Below are positions 10,501 to 18,519 of a stretch of DNA of 64,000 bases, piece after piece (the stretch's first letter is position 1; every line of letters begins with the position of its first letter). The notes below the pieces were generated by a model, which saw only the letters and a list, made by a program, of their open reading frames with translations, made no database searches and was not told where the DNA came from. The position numbers and the translations under genes are program-made. The DNA is from a virus: IMG/VR virus record IMGVR_UViG_3300020477_000014, positions 62,001 through 126,000 of that record. One strand, written 5' to 3'.

Positions 10501-13026
10501 CGATTACCTTTTGAAACAATTATTAAGCCCGAAAACCATCTTCAAAACGTGACAGTTTGCGATCTAGAGACAGACTATGCCTTGCGAGACGGTGGTACTT
10601 ATGGACTCATGTTGAATACTTTCCGAGGTCAGCCAGCAGACAACATTTATACATCTATGGCGCGAAACTTCTTTGGCGCAATTCCATCGTTTTTCTTGAA
10701 AGACAGTTCTTTCACAACTTTGAGATCGAAAACATTTGCCGGTACGCGACAGTTTGCTTCTGGCGCCGTTTACATGGCAAGAGTAAAAATGCTGTCTTCT
10801 TATAGCGGTTCACGAAATTATACTAACGAATATATGGCATCTGTGGGCGGAACTTCACAAAATTCAGCTTCAGTGTGGCTGGAGGCGGGACCCAGAGCGG
10901 TGACTGCCTCGATCGATCCTTCCGGAACCATTACACAGCTTCAATATTTATCCGGAAATGTGTGGTTCCCCATACCTCAGCATCCACGGAACAAGATTTA
11001 TGATCCTTCTCGTGGCATAGACCTGACTTTCCCGGACGGTAGGAATCTATCTTTTCAGGAAAGCTTCACAATGTACAGCCGGACCGATGCTTTTGGTCCT
11101 CCTTTGGCTGGTACATATGCCGGACCCGGCGCCGAAATGAGAAGACTTCTCCCCACTGTTCAAAGATGGCTCAGTGCGTCATATGCATATGCGGGGTGGG
11201 GCTATTTTCAGCCTTACTACACTTCCGGTCCACAAATTGGAACAGCTTCATATAACAACGTGGGGAATACCGCGCCAGCAGCGCCTCGATATTTAGAATA
11301 TACTATGGCGCCATGGGATAGAGAGGCTAATAGAGAATATCCAAACATGACCCCTCTTCCTGTTTTTGATAGCTTGACAGGGTACAACTGGGCATACACG
11401 CCGCCTTATTATGATGGCGAGGCTTGGGCAGATCTGATTTTTAGACCAGATCCCACCAAACATTACGATTTACAAACGATATTAGATGAAGTTGATGTTT
11501 ACCAATGGCGCGTCGATCCTGGCTATGTTAATCCTAATCCCCGGGTTAATATATTTAATAGTACCGAATTTGTTATCAACATAACGGGCACCATCTTCAG
11601 TAGCTCTAAGGGCATCGGTGGTGCGTATCCGCAGCCATTTTCTTATGGCAACAAAGTGTTTGATTATCCAAGCTCACCATACGCCGGAAAAATGATCAAC
11701 AAGAGTGCCATGCAGCTTAATGCGTCTGTTGATTTATTTGGTGTGGAAAATGTTGGATTTGTGCAAGAATCTACAACAGGCGAAAAGTCCACTCGAAACC
11801 AATCAATCGGACAGAGGTGGGTCATACAGCCCAAATTTGAGACTCCGCATGCAAACTTTAGTGATATCGGGACGCGCCCCTTGCGCAAGTCATTCATGGG
11901 GGTAACCGGTACGGTACCCGGAAATATCACGTTGCCTTTATATGCATCGTCGGCTGTGCCTCAAGGAATGTGGCACCAATTTGGAATTATCGATCCAGAT
12001 CCTCAAAAGGGAATCTTTTTAGAGATAGGGGCTATTCCTTCGAATTGGCTGAAGTATCACTACAATGTTACTCTAGAATCTAGCCCCTACAACAACTATA
12101 ATGTGCATGACGGACCAAATGTGCACAAGAATGTCCAAAGTTTGGCTCATTTGGCTGGGTTTGATAAGAGCCGTGCTCGCTTAGGAGAACTAAAAGAGTC
12201 TATGATAGTTAAAGAAGCTGTTGTGGCTGTTCCTTATATTACAACCATCCCTGTTCCTTTAGGAAGCAAAACTAAAAAGTATTTTGAAGGAAAGCGCTTC
12301 ATTACTATTCCTCGAGAGCGAATAGATGCAGCGCAAAGCTCCTTGCGAGGAACACCCTTGGGTCAGTCGCTGGACGCGGCAGGGATTTCTATTAGAGATC
12401 AGCTAGCTAAAATGGAGAATTATATTTTCCCACCACAATTTAATTTTATAGAAAATAGCAATCTTGATCCGATGGCTATGTATATTTTTGAGTTCACCTA
12501 TGAATTCGATAAGGATGATTTAAATTATATTTGGCAAAACCTCGCACCGAGAAACTATCAAAGAGTTCACATGCAGAGCGATTCGGTATCTCACGCATTG
12601 CTAAATAGTGAACTTCTTTCTGAACATAATTTGGCGGATAATGAAAATCTGAGATGGATGATTTTTAAAGTTAAACAACGCGGACAAGATGACTACTATG
12701 ATCATGTTAAACCTCAAGGCAGTATTGCGTCGGATGATGTATTCGAGGACGACACATTGACACCCGAAGAGAAATATTTACAGTATAATTGGCCCTATGA
12801 CTACCTTTCATTTGTGGAACTAATAAAGATGGACGTTCAAGTGAAATTTGATTCACCAACGTTGGCACTTACAGGATCAGAATTAGTTGAAATAGACATT
12901 CCTATCACGGCAGAGTTTCAAGATCCAAATAGTGTTAGTTCGCTTTCCTCTTTAGAGCAACAAGTTCCAGTTAATATAGCCAATAACGCCCCTTCTAACA
13001 TGAACAAGGGCGAAGGAGAGTATTAA
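1534..13026 (+). CDS. Giant virion structural protein (3,830 aa) with LamG-type domains
   Basis: One uninterrupted 11.5-kb frame, by far the largest gene here. Residues about 210-340 resemble a LamG/concanavalin-like jellyroll (VTIETWLTTGS, ADLYVDG). That fold seems to resume at about 595-650 (GALLTSPGWG, KLSGSLDEFRFWKVKRT). Between them, about 344-592, lies a complete second LamG-like unit (FAAWVRR, WVHVAVTYD, ILYVNGK). A different module with TIDAINGLAISTQARYYDN sits at about 2013-2162 and recurs in two other virion proteins. The rest is aromatic-rich and unfamiliar to me. Its ATG overlaps the next gene's start region (stop TAA shares its last A with the next ATG). It is probably a baseplate, tail or fibre component, perhaps glycan-binding through LamG; location is inferred only. 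Confidence 0.93.
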   Translation: MSIKDLFNSSGKSVIYSDYKTQKEAFEPIESVRNAEQIEIKDKAFVPSVDYSNPVEFARYGSAELYYKGALEKIIGYYPYDGSKAEQNKFYNGLLEIEKYVFDDLYPTSLGYVTISENAYDSSGTTLTGYGQFTAPNEEYITFYGGPGTGSLAEGSTLSQQSPNPYSSAFNYSNIYDENIYTTEGLPYDYGKGTRLSNLRANFDDGVTIETWLTTGSLHPKADASKQVLLDWWNNNILASSDYGRLRVELTSSKNAAGFGIRPFVITVNSGSQSSMNKAANSFFLGKVTLHDDLGSLWKHYAITLYNTSSAYNQEGTTIRADLYVDGILNDTYPRDGGMSLVREIPGIQAWYRLSEDYDSLSSVTDHSGKGHNGSFGTYSKPSKSQTTPGTYLQSASNLFDNSGTDGINIGTPATWDALIGADTGGGSTEKLTFAAWVRRTGAGAGGKGKILDFGLADFGFYIDSTNHLCLEAKWDSGTPSLFTYRSDDAVCPTTASGEWVHVAVTYDLSSAANDPILYVNGKSVPGSWDGAVAGTFDGIIGADCFIGNNSSKTRHFNGYIAEVIICNSVLLPRKIYALYADRGHTVGELPSQKAMGRIGALLTSPGWGDTAAVSGDGKLSGSLDEFRFWKVKRTQKQIAENFFTQVGGGANTDIANADLGVYYKFNEGKTGNATTDQVVLDYAGRVCNGVWTNYTANSRFTGSAILLAKAALRETPDPIVRANNPRYAALQTSLLEKGRVHDLNNNSMFINYSPSWVIDLHDTLQGASQYDNTNLEMISHLMGAYFDKLYNLIHEVPKLKHYNYPSASATPLPFSMHLPQSMGLYAPDLFVDASVLEHFENRTETEQFAGRVVDIKNLIYQNLYNNIANIYKSKGTETAIRNVLRCFNIDDSLVRFKTYSRNNVYDLKNNLRQIARTNARLNYNNLAQSHGVVYQANNSLSYPSTGYIHGTRDGAGFGTWAREEVCGATIEADIVFPKFDQNEHVFPRYFHTSSLFGMYTVNTASAGSLSGHNTAYVSQDDWTNFQVYAIRDSLGSKNVRFMLTSDRSPYPIPEITSSTFLDVYDDNRWNLSVRVKSKNYPLGGIVSGSGPPSFDGQPFEVIFRGVNTVLGTVVDQFELTSALSYTTASYFLGSTKRLYCGAKRFNITSSIQHPADTYISDLKYWAHYIDNSDLDQHLYDLENAGISQTYQPLLAQTNSEILRRSTLGLHWSFEDVTSSNSLGQFRVIDYSSGSRQMITASGWLGEVTQYRHPGLGYGFVTSSGAAISRTLENSFKFTDPEETISSNMISILSEDDKLFKIVETVPNYVFTIEKSMYQAISEEMMIFLAGVTDFHNLIGNPLNRYRDRYKNIEKLRELFFQRVTEISDVEKYIKYYKWFDDALGIILSQLVPASADLVPDVLNIVESHTLERNKYETQFPTIENFSPVVGSSIKGFGDRSYPGFLGQTTQPTSPRDTTRHIPFWKKRALRDAPEITSGDATIDSQRETYRIVINSHPRLSQSIPFVVDMATNQKYFYRPFFQRGRKLTGFKFDSPVTKAPSNAKVLKGGTNFSPSKDIDFTYTALRPAGPVYTSGGVYVPQNVLLSLEEDFAQIPVNNDPPSDPSEKEYRVVKVQHGRDYQLGLGYSNVKSTLAYPFNMVSSSLTTGYQKDVTNQVKGINIVNLHNDVYGPHMEKPIQGPFTEHNVGGHQSRHVPLNRGDDSWRTRPEAWMLMLGRCSGNLGAIGMVGPDYPWPDENSLERPDPYPAILSQKAWLYRDFTAKSPVNIKNIHRSGAIGPVLGNYRQPYDIVTTFGKHSNPSHLVKNENWVVYPPDTFPSYATGTTVVNTLLDIRSREHGKLFIPAGGPGPGDRHPRFNGEYATYYLQGRANRSVISNRFGAPGGMDTTQPGLKDFRSGEFSAYNALPFRNLMVIRPNQGPSGTIGATEGMRISDLHGKDFGMRALLARHCGKFGRDSLWVQNPGATYNQLPSFQKTNRNRLTMVDREVVYHHATVTASCLSQPPADTKGLVVGVLPHIVVPGNQFEVKVPYGWEAPTAPPRIYTFNYQTILGNPGSSDLINVQIGGTNDITIANTIDAINGLAISTQARYYDNNPIHRPLRITAAASPAMGAKGIDLFATMMGDLGNLLVYYSSTSSLTHPTKTGINQNFSGGVTVYNSVPGVQYKYDNAFVQHAIPRSTSQYLWISASAVNLNAAHTPAYTPFNFLVSSGTTLINAYDFVSASDFGAFSSSTGFYYGRDKKDSWLVGKDFLPVDFVGSNTIINENVDMSTNTVGNANSYYDYLNTNIIDKGFAPSSPTPSAVILNSLLLNRGGAYGWSGRQPLYQNNNIVLRNERQSNMLSLKNSDNSLTKYNNPPITMDGRPVYVNLDFMLTSTLPSTNVTLEMPLGVYQYFNTNDLNNRFSFDQYSYITQFEQLMQLARDYNYKLNWVLYSECIFPADRNEFLSYSRGRIGYTNDFWRNNRQQRNTLGSTLPTTFDYTGYSQSAWVLDAPIDFLTRTGPQILSHWWTGSNRSDLLKISGAAGELQNIYSTYTYVPSAYDFNSKFETFGGAVPWPGVLVVGQPVSSGGAYKVDWKSKALTPGPLYARKSTLSSQLSVVSPHGISNPPVYRINSIFSAWATGSNHGGGPTTHQFRVLDPLKAQNTGSLRRSDAGYMSQKNQRLAGEAKWEANTLAGIVVQSGTTSQFVSHPSEPWFDEYGDFKYELQKMAKDYAIVPEFRISEHIKSYKQNGLLNEGKTNTFEIVGTSFDSSQDMFYRDYSNSDFLKEFANVKANSLLNASEIRLVCDAAIRFNPYKGFYPAQRSAQLVDQLKDSYNRCYEARAYYIGTDGVVPFESSVGLSGLGSTTARTMVTGAQATNLFEGQFPGATRHLNKTLFAPGILYNSIKAGVAVDYPIVSDARKIARAYPFPSFLQAGDGYASNGFPAGANPRHNTDISMSYENAMAYCQPPMAYDAVDGTASLLNTPEWNPWYDEGDEVGIYKDFFDIRLPFETIIKPENHLQNVTVCDLETDYALRDGGTYGLMLNTFRGQPADNIYTSMARNFFGAIPSFFLKDSSFTTLRSKTFAGTRQFASGAVYMARVKMLSSYSGSRNYTNEYMASVGGTSQNSASVWLEAGPRAVTASIDPSGTITQLQYLSGNVWFPIPQHPRNKIYDPSRGIDLTFPDGRNLSFQESFTMYSRTDAFGPPLAGTYAGPGAEMRRLLPTVQRWLSASYAYAGWGYFQPYYTSGPQIGTASYNNVGNTAPAAPRYLEYTMAPWDREANREYPNMTPLPVFDSLTGYNWAYTPPYYDGEAWADLIFRPDPTKHYDLQTILDEVDVYQWRVDPGYVNPNPRVNIFNSTEFVINITGTIFSSSKGIGGAYPQPFSYGNKVFDYPSSPYAGKMINKSAMQLNASVDLFGVENVGFVQESTTGEKSTRNQSIGQRWVIQPKFETPHANFSDIGTRPLRKSFMGVTGTVPGNITLPLYASSAVPQGMWHQFGIIDPDPQKGIFLEIGAIPSNWLKYHYNVTLESSPYNNYNVHDGPNVHKNVQSLAHLAGFDKSRARLGELKESMIVKEAVVAVPYITTIPVPLGSKTKKYFEGKRFITIPRERIDAAQSSLRGTPLGQSLDAAGISIRDQLAKMENYIFPPQFNFIENSNLDPMAMYIFEFTYEFDKDDLNYIWQNLAPRNYQRVHMQSDSVSHALLNSELLSEHNLADNENLRWMIFKVKQRGQDDYYDHVKPQGSIASDDVFEDDTLTPEEKYLQYNWPYDYLSFVELIKMDVQVKFDSPTLALTGSELVEIDIPITAEFQDPNSVSSLSSLEQQVPVNIANNAPSNMNKGEGEY
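2566..3310 (+). other. LamG-like domain apparently nested inside another LamG-like domain
   Basis: Within the 3,830-residue protein, the segment from about residue 344 (GIQAWYRLSEDYD) to about 592 reads as a self-contained LamG unit with its own WYRL start, AAWVRR, WVHVAVTYD and LYVNGK strands. The flanking sequence reads as the two halves of another LamG fold: ADLYVDG before it and GALLTSP...LDEFRFW after it. Boundaries are approximate and come from reading motifs, not from a structure. Confidence 0.6.
7573..8020 (+). other. Recurrent virion module, copy in the 3,830-aa protein
   Basis: Residues about 2013-2162 carry the order: VKVPYGWE, an isoleucine/valine-rich beta region, TIDAINGL, STQARYYDNN, then a 'GG' region near the end (FSGGVTVYNS). 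The same order occurs in the 572-residue and 1,617-residue proteins of this window, whose other parts are unrelated. I do not recognise a named family. Confidence 0.6.
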
Positions 13027-14744
13027 TGGCAAAATTTTTAAATCGCAAAGAACAAGTTTATGATTTGAAGCTAACGAATTATGGTAAATATTTATTATCT
13101 GTCGGAGAATTAGAGCCGGTTTATTATGGATTTTTAGATGATAATATTATCTATGATGGTAAATATGCCGGCGTTGTCGAGGTTCAAAATGGGGTTATCG
13201 AGAGAATGAGACAAGATTCTCAATATATTGAGAGTTTAACAACCTTTGAAGATCCAGAAAACCAACAATTAAAACTAGGTGTCGCGCCGTCAAGTGAATA
13301 TCTGGTTAAGACCCTGAATTTGATAACAGACATGTACCCTACTCTAGGGGGGAGCGGCATATATCCATTGCTTGATACCATGGGAACAAGTTTTTCTGGT
13401 GTCTCAAATAATTATTTCGGTTCACTATTAGTAAATGCACTGTATAGTCATTACGACGTCGATGTAAGCCCGCAGAGAATTGAAGCGCGCGCAGATTCGT
13501 ATCCTTTTACTGCGTTAATAGGGGATGCTTATCTAGATGGAGACACACAAAATGCCCCCGCATGGAAAGTGGTTGCTTTAGAGGGGCGTATAAGTTCATC
13601 GACAAAAATAGATTCTAAAAATTCTATTTCTATTCCGCAAATAAACATAGATGTGACATATACGAAAGAGATACAAGATTATGACGCCGCCACGGTGTTG
13701 AGTGATCAGGATTTTCGTGATATTGTGAGCACTACGGAGCCTTTTGTTGATAATGCTGTAATAAAATTGGTCCCCGAGGATCTTTTGATTTATGGAGAAG
13801 AGATGAATACTCAGTTGTTAACGGAGAATTTTGAGATAGAAGTTTTTGAAGTAGTAAAAGATGCATATCCTAATAGTGCTGCTTTATATTGTGTGACGCC
13901 GGTAACGGCAAGCCTTACGGCATCTGGTGGAAGCGGGCTCCAACTTAGCTCCCCTGCTGATGGGGATGTATTTCAGATTGGAGTACCCCCGGGGTATTAC
14001 GGAAAATCCTGGAACCTTTTTGCTGCTGACGAGGATTTGCCGGCGCTCGAGACTGTTTATAAATATCAATTTCAAACCACTTTGACTTCCCCTGCCAATG
14101 AACTTCAAATTAATATTCAACGTGGCCCGAGTGAAGTTCAGAACACTATTGCTGCGATTAACGGCAATGCTAATTCCACCCAGGCGCGTTATTATAACAA
14201 TGAGAAAACAAACCGCGCGCGGCGAGTTTTAGCAACACAAATAGGATCATCCACAGAAATTAATTTAGGATCTTTAAACTCAGGAACGAAAGGCAATGGT
14301 GCTTGGTTTTCTTCGGACTTTAACAGTGCAACTCCGAATCCGGCGGTTGGGATCAAGCAAGAACTTCTTGGTGGCATCGACGGCATTTTTTGTCCCAGAA
14401 AAGATTTGCTAAAAAGAAAGTATTTTTATGATCCTCAAACTAAAATTGAAGGACAAAACATGACCACCGCAGAAGACATAGAGGGGCAAAAGATAGCGAT
14501 CGCGACTCAAAAAGGCAATCCTTCCATTTCGGCTGCTCCTTCTACTCCTAGTCATGTAGGTTATTTCTTCGACTTATTGGTGGATGAAAATGTATCAGAG
14601 AAAACTGCTTGCAAGGCAGCTTCCGCATTCAATAAAGAATCTTATTATGTGGATCTAGATTTTGATTGCGATGAGGCGGAAGAGATGGAAATTACTAATG
14701 TGGATATTTATGGAAAAGTAACGGAGCCTGAGATATGCCTGTAA
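13026..14744 (+). CDS. Virion structural protein (572 aa) with 'LTNYGKYLLS' N-terminus
   Basis: The N-terminus VYDLKLTNYGKYLLSVGEL...YYGFLDDNIIYD shares a pattern (LT-x-x-G-x-x-x-L followed by a G/L-D-D-x-I-x-Y) with the genes at 23328 and 24387, so the three probably derive from one structural family. Residues about 295-455 carry the recurrent module with VPPGYYG, TIAAINGN and STQARYYNNEKTN, apparently inserted between NFEIEVFEV and LKRKYFYDP. The C-terminus is acidic. The start codon overlaps the previous stop by one base and the gene overlaps the next by 10 nt, indicating translational coupling. Exact virion position is unknown. Confidence 0.9.
   Translation: MAKFLNRKEQVYDLKLTNYGKYLLSVGELEPVYYGFLDDNIIYDGKYAGVVEVQNGVIERMRQDSQYIESLTTFEDPENQQLKLGVAPSSEYLVKTLNLITDMYPTLGGSGIYPLLDTMGTSFSGVSNNYFGSLLVNALYSHYDVDVSPQRIEARADSYPFTALIGDAYLDGDTQNAPAWKVVALEGRISSSTKIDSKNSISIPQINIDVTYTKEIQDYDAATVLSDQDFRDIVSTTEPFVDNAVIKLVPEDLLIYGEEMNTQLLTENFEIEVFEVVKDAYPNSAALYCVTPVTASLTASGGSGLQLSSPADGDVFQIGVPPGYYGKSWNLFAADEDLPALETVYKYQFQTTLTSPANELQINIQRGPSEVQNTIAAINGNANSTQARYYNNEKTNRARRVLATQIGSSTEINLGSLNSGTKGNGAWFSSDFNSATPNPAVGIKQELLGGIDGIFCPRKDLLKRKYFYDPQTKIEGQNMTTAEDIEGQKIAIATQKGNPSISAAPSTPSHVGYFFDLLVDENVSEKTACKAASAFNKESYYVDLDFDCDEAEEMEITNVDIYGKVTEPEICL
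13912..14390 (+). other. Recurrent virion module, copy in the 572-aa protein
   Basis: Residues about 295-455: VPPGYYG, a beta-rich stretch, NTIAAINGNANSTQARYYNN, then LLGGIDG. It resembles the segment at 7573-8020 most closely: both contain an AINGxxxSTQARYYxNN core. Boundaries are approximate. Confidence 0.6.
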
Positions 14745-17700
14745 ATCAATTTACTGGAGACTTAAATGACAAATTTGGGAATATACTGCCTATTCCTTTT
14801 ATTGATAAAGTAGAATTATTTGTTGGCAAGCTTGTTGTATATTATAGCCTATATTTGGATATGGATTATTATGGGAGAGACAACATTGAGTCATATTTGG
14901 AACATTTACATAATGAGGGTTTAAAATTTGGACTTGTAATGGGAATAGATATAGAAGATCCAGATGGGGAACAAAAACAGAGAACCTCTTATACAGATGT
15001 TATTGAAGGTAAAAAGGGCGCCCTAAGCGCCATTATTAGTACTTTCCGCCAACGATATGATCCGAACAATTCGAGCAATTCGTCGACGAATTTTCGATAT
15101 GGAACATTCTATCAAAGTAACAGCCAGAAGAGTAGTTTCTGGCACATGCCGACACTTGCAACCGTTTTGGCTGCACACAATGCGGCTCCAAATTCTGGTA
15201 TAATTACGACCACATATAGCACCGAGGACTCACCGATAGTTAAAGTTTCATTTCAAATGGATGTACAAATATCAAGCCAGGTTTCACCTTCAGCCCACTA
15301 TTACTACACGGACTCCATAGGCTGTCCTGACGCCCCAATGGGTCAACAGGGACCACCACTCACTTTCACTGACGCAACCAAATTGCCGGACATTCTTTCA
15401 TCGTTTCTGCAACCGGGGTATGTCGATTCGGTCACTGGCTTCGAATATGTACAGCCGGTTACTAAAATGGGGTTGATAAGCTTTTCTTATGTTGCTGATA
15501 AAAGGCAGTATGGATATGCAGAATTATTAGATAAAATTTTTACCCATGGCTGTCAACAGGTTGCAGTTGACAATTATCCTGAGATCGAGACCGAGGGACA
15601 CTTAGGAGATGCACCTCTTGTGAACTCTTCGATATCTGATATATCTTATTTGACTGTGGTAGAGAATGCGGCTTTGGATATTAAACCAGAGGTAGTGTTT
15701 TTAGATTCAAATGATAACCTAGTTCAAGAAGTTATGCAGACTATTGATGGTTCTTATTATAAAGTATCTCCGAATTTACATGTCCAAATTCAAGAAGATG
15801 TATTAAGTTTAGTATCAAATCCCACTAACGATGAGCCTTTACAAGCTTTGTTTAATAGTGTGGCGACAACTACGTCTATCTATGCTAATTTGGCTGCATT
15901 GGTGCCAGAATTAAACAATTTAAGGCAAACGATAGTAGACAAAAGCAGCGTGACTGCTATTGGAAAATTTTATAATAATCTTAAGTTAAAGATTTTGCGC
16001 GCAAATGAGGCAATTGGTCGCGGCGAAAAAGTTCGAAAACAATTGATGAACAATCCACGTCTTTTCAATTTTCGATCCGGTATCGACGGGAGCGCGTCAC
16101 CGCCCCTCGAGGGTTCCGAGACCCACAATTTGTCTTCTTGGGATGATTGGGAGATGCGCCTAGACCCCCAGTTAGAGCAAGTGTACCCTGGTTTCGAAGT
16201 TTCTTTTAAAGGTTGGCCAACGCCGACTTCTTTTAATGGCACTCAGCCAACATTTGCAAACAAAGATGCTTATATTTATCCTGGTGCCACTAGATTTCGA
16301 ACGGAAGAATTTCAATGGTATATTTATGGATCCAACAATCCCGACTATAAACGATTACTGCAATGTTATGTAGATCACGGATATTGGTATTTTGATTACG
16401 AAAAGGCTCTTAAAACGAGAAGCGCACTTTCTCAATTGGTTAATGTAGAAAAATTTGAAACTTTATTTGGGACTGGGATGACAGGAGCAGAATTTCGTTT
16501 AGCCGACACATATGTGCACTACAAAAGACTTAAGACGGCAGAGGACAGAGACGCAGAAGACAAAGAAGAGAGTGGACCCTTCGTATTGAACACTCCACTT
16601 CCACAATATGTAACGGGAGATTCTATTCCAAAAGAACACTTTGCGTTTGAATTTAGTATGAAAAATACGTGGTTTTTTCCACCCGAGCGCCAAAACTCGC
16701 CGCATCTTCCCGACGGCATGACGTTCGATCTCGAGGATTATTGGTACGGATCCCGCGAGATTGATCCCCACGGTTGTATTATTAATTACTATTATGGATC
16801 CCGACACCCAGATCTCGGTGGTAATGAGCAAGATGAATTTGAACGCGATCACAATAATTCGTATTTAATGTTCGATGACCCTATGCAAACACCAAGGGAT
16901 CCAAATGGGCGCCCCCTCAAGCCCTGGAATGCCCTACGAGCGGAAAACCCTAGAGACATAGATGGTTTTCATGAACTGTTTGGGGAAACACAAGAATCCA
17001 GGCGATATCGTTTAATGACATTTGAATTTGAAAAATATAAGACATTTATGACCCCTTGGGAACTCGACCAGCAAGATTGCAAATTTGATTCCTCAACGAA
17101 GGACGACAAAAAGAGATTTCATGAAACTCGAAGATTTATGTTTTGGGAGTTCAATGTTTATATACAAGACGGTACCCACCGACTTTATCAGGAACTAATG
17201 GAGATATATCGCATCATCGATGAGTTGTTGGAATTATATTCGTTAGCAGCCGCAGAGCCGTGCGCTTTCGATGAGGCATCTGGATTTTTTACGTCAATTT
17301 TTATAAATGGTGTTAATGAAATGTATTTATCAGCGGAATCACCAATGGATCCGCCGTGGGTTTCGGCGCCTTTTTACTATGAATTTATGTTAGATTTGTT
17401 GTTCAACACTCACGATGGAGAGATGGCGTTAATTGAGAAAGCCGCGGCAGACCAATCAGCGTTGATTGGTCCAACAACCGGATCTCCAACCGCGATCGCG
17501 CGGTTTCTTGATGGATGGAAAATCTTGTGGGAGTATTACATTGGGAACCAGACCCCAGATCGGTTTTATCCACCGGCTGACATGTATTCCCCCGGCGCTA
17601 AATTTTTTCATCATTACTACGGACAGAGGGGTGTTAATTATTGTCGAAAATTTGGTCCCGATCTCCAAACTTCCGGTTTCCACGACTTTCCAAGTGGGAT

Positions 17701-18460
17701 TAATCATCCGGACGTAAGCACTCGCACGAGTAAATATACATACTTACATTATAAGATTGATGATGAATCTTACGAGCTTGAGGATCCATGGTGGATTGAT
17801 CAAGAGCCGGAGTTTAGTGCTTTCGGCGGAGAAAAAGAAGAAGCGGGACTAGTTGCAACCCCGGGCCCTTGGAGTACAGAGTTTGCTGACGTGTCTGGCG
17901 AAGAGCCAATTTGGGTCTGGTCGCAAGAAAATGCGGCGTGGTCCAAACGCCAACACGACATCATTAATATGGCAGTTAATCAGTATCAAGACATGTCTCA
18001 ATATTATTCTTCTTATGATCTTTATACGGAGGGGCGCACGTGGAACATCTTCTCGATGTTGCCAACTTGGGTGACAGAAGACATGTCTAAAGAACAAATT
18101 GCAGAAATGGAACTAATGAGAGAAGCGCAAAAAGATCAACTAGCCTCACTCCTTGATCAAATGGTTAACACTGCCATTGCTGAGCAAAGTTCTACCTCCC
18201 AGGAGGATTTAGTTAAATCTTTAAAATCTCAGTCGGAGCTTTTGTCGGAAGCTGTGATTCATTTAACAAAACTGATGGAAATCGCCTTGGGGGGCCAATC
18301 AAATGACAATCAGACCGCCGCGGGCGATCCTATTTATATACAAGAAAATCGGAGACTAACCGAAGAAGAAAAATATGCACTAACCGATTCCGAACGAAAG
18401 GAATATAATGCATGGCTGACAACATTTGAGCCCGGAAACACGATCCATGAGAACTCATAG
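14735..18460 (+). CDS. Large virion structural protein (1,241 aa)
   Basis: A long Tyr/Trp/Asp-rich protein starting MPVNQFTGDLNDKFG, with no signal peptide or membrane segment. The C-terminal region, about residues 1105-1190, is charged and heptad-like (KEQIAEMELMREAQKDQLAS and onward), suggesting a coiled coil or oligomerisation stalk. It overlaps the preceding gene by 10 nt and is followed by a 59-nt gap. I do not recognise a family. The context among uninterrupted structural genes supports a tail or baseplate role by inference only. Confidence 0.9.
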   Translation: MPVNQFTGDLNDKFGNILPIPFIDKVELFVGKLVVYYSLYLDMDYYGRDNIESYLEHLHNEGLKFGLVMGIDIEDPDGEQKQRTSYTDVIEGKKGALSAIISTFRQRYDPNNSSNSSTNFRYGTFYQSNSQKSSFWHMPTLATVLAAHNAAPNSGIITTTYSTEDSPIVKVSFQMDVQISSQVSPSAHYYYTDSIGCPDAPMGQQGPPLTFTDATKLPDILSSFLQPGYVDSVTGFEYVQPVTKMGLISFSYVADKRQYGYAELLDKIFTHGCQQVAVDNYPEIETEGHLGDAPLVNSSISDISYLTVVENAALDIKPEVVFLDSNDNLVQEVMQTIDGSYYKVSPNLHVQIQEDVLSLVSNPTNDEPLQALFNSVATTTSIYANLAALVPELNNLRQTIVDKSSVTAIGKFYNNLKLKILRANEAIGRGEKVRKQLMNNPRLFNFRSGIDGSASPPLEGSETHNLSSWDDWEMRLDPQLEQVYPGFEVSFKGWPTPTSFNGTQPTFANKDAYIYPGATRFRTEEFQWYIYGSNNPDYKRLLQCYVDHGYWYFDYEKALKTRSALSQLVNVEKFETLFGTGMTGAEFRLADTYVHYKRLKTAEDRDAEDKEESGPFVLNTPLPQYVTGDSIPKEHFAFEFSMKNTWFFPPERQNSPHLPDGMTFDLEDYWYGSREIDPHGCIINYYYGSRHPDLGGNEQDEFERDHNNSYLMFDDPMQTPRDPNGRPLKPWNALRAENPRDIDGFHELFGETQESRRYRLMTFEFEKYKTFMTPWELDQQDCKFDSSTKDDKKRFHETRRFMFWEFNVYIQDGTHRLYQELMEIYRIIDELLELYSLAAAEPCAFDEASGFFTSIFINGVNEMYLSAESPMDPPWVSAPFYYEFMLDLLFNTHDGEMALIEKAAADQSALIGPTTGSPTAIARFLDGWKILWEYYIGNQTPDRFYPPADMYSPGAKFFHHYYGQRGVNYCRKFGPDLQTSGFHDFPSGINHPDVSTRTSKYTYLHYKIDDESYELEDPWWIDQEPEFSAFGGEKEEAGLVATPGPWSTEFADVSGEEPIWVWSQENAAWSKRQHDIINMAVNQYQDMSQYYSSYDLYTEGRTWNIFSMLPTWVTEDMSKEQIAEMELMREAQKDQLASLLDQMVNTAIAEQSSTSQEDLVKSLKSQSELLSEAVIHLTKLMEIALGGQSNDNQTAAGDPIYIQENRRLTEEEKYALTDSERKEYNAWLTTFEPGNTIHENS

Positions 18461-18519
18461 GGGCAGTACTTTAATTATAAAATCTGCAAATAGACTAGTT
18501 ACACCAAGAGAGATAAAAC

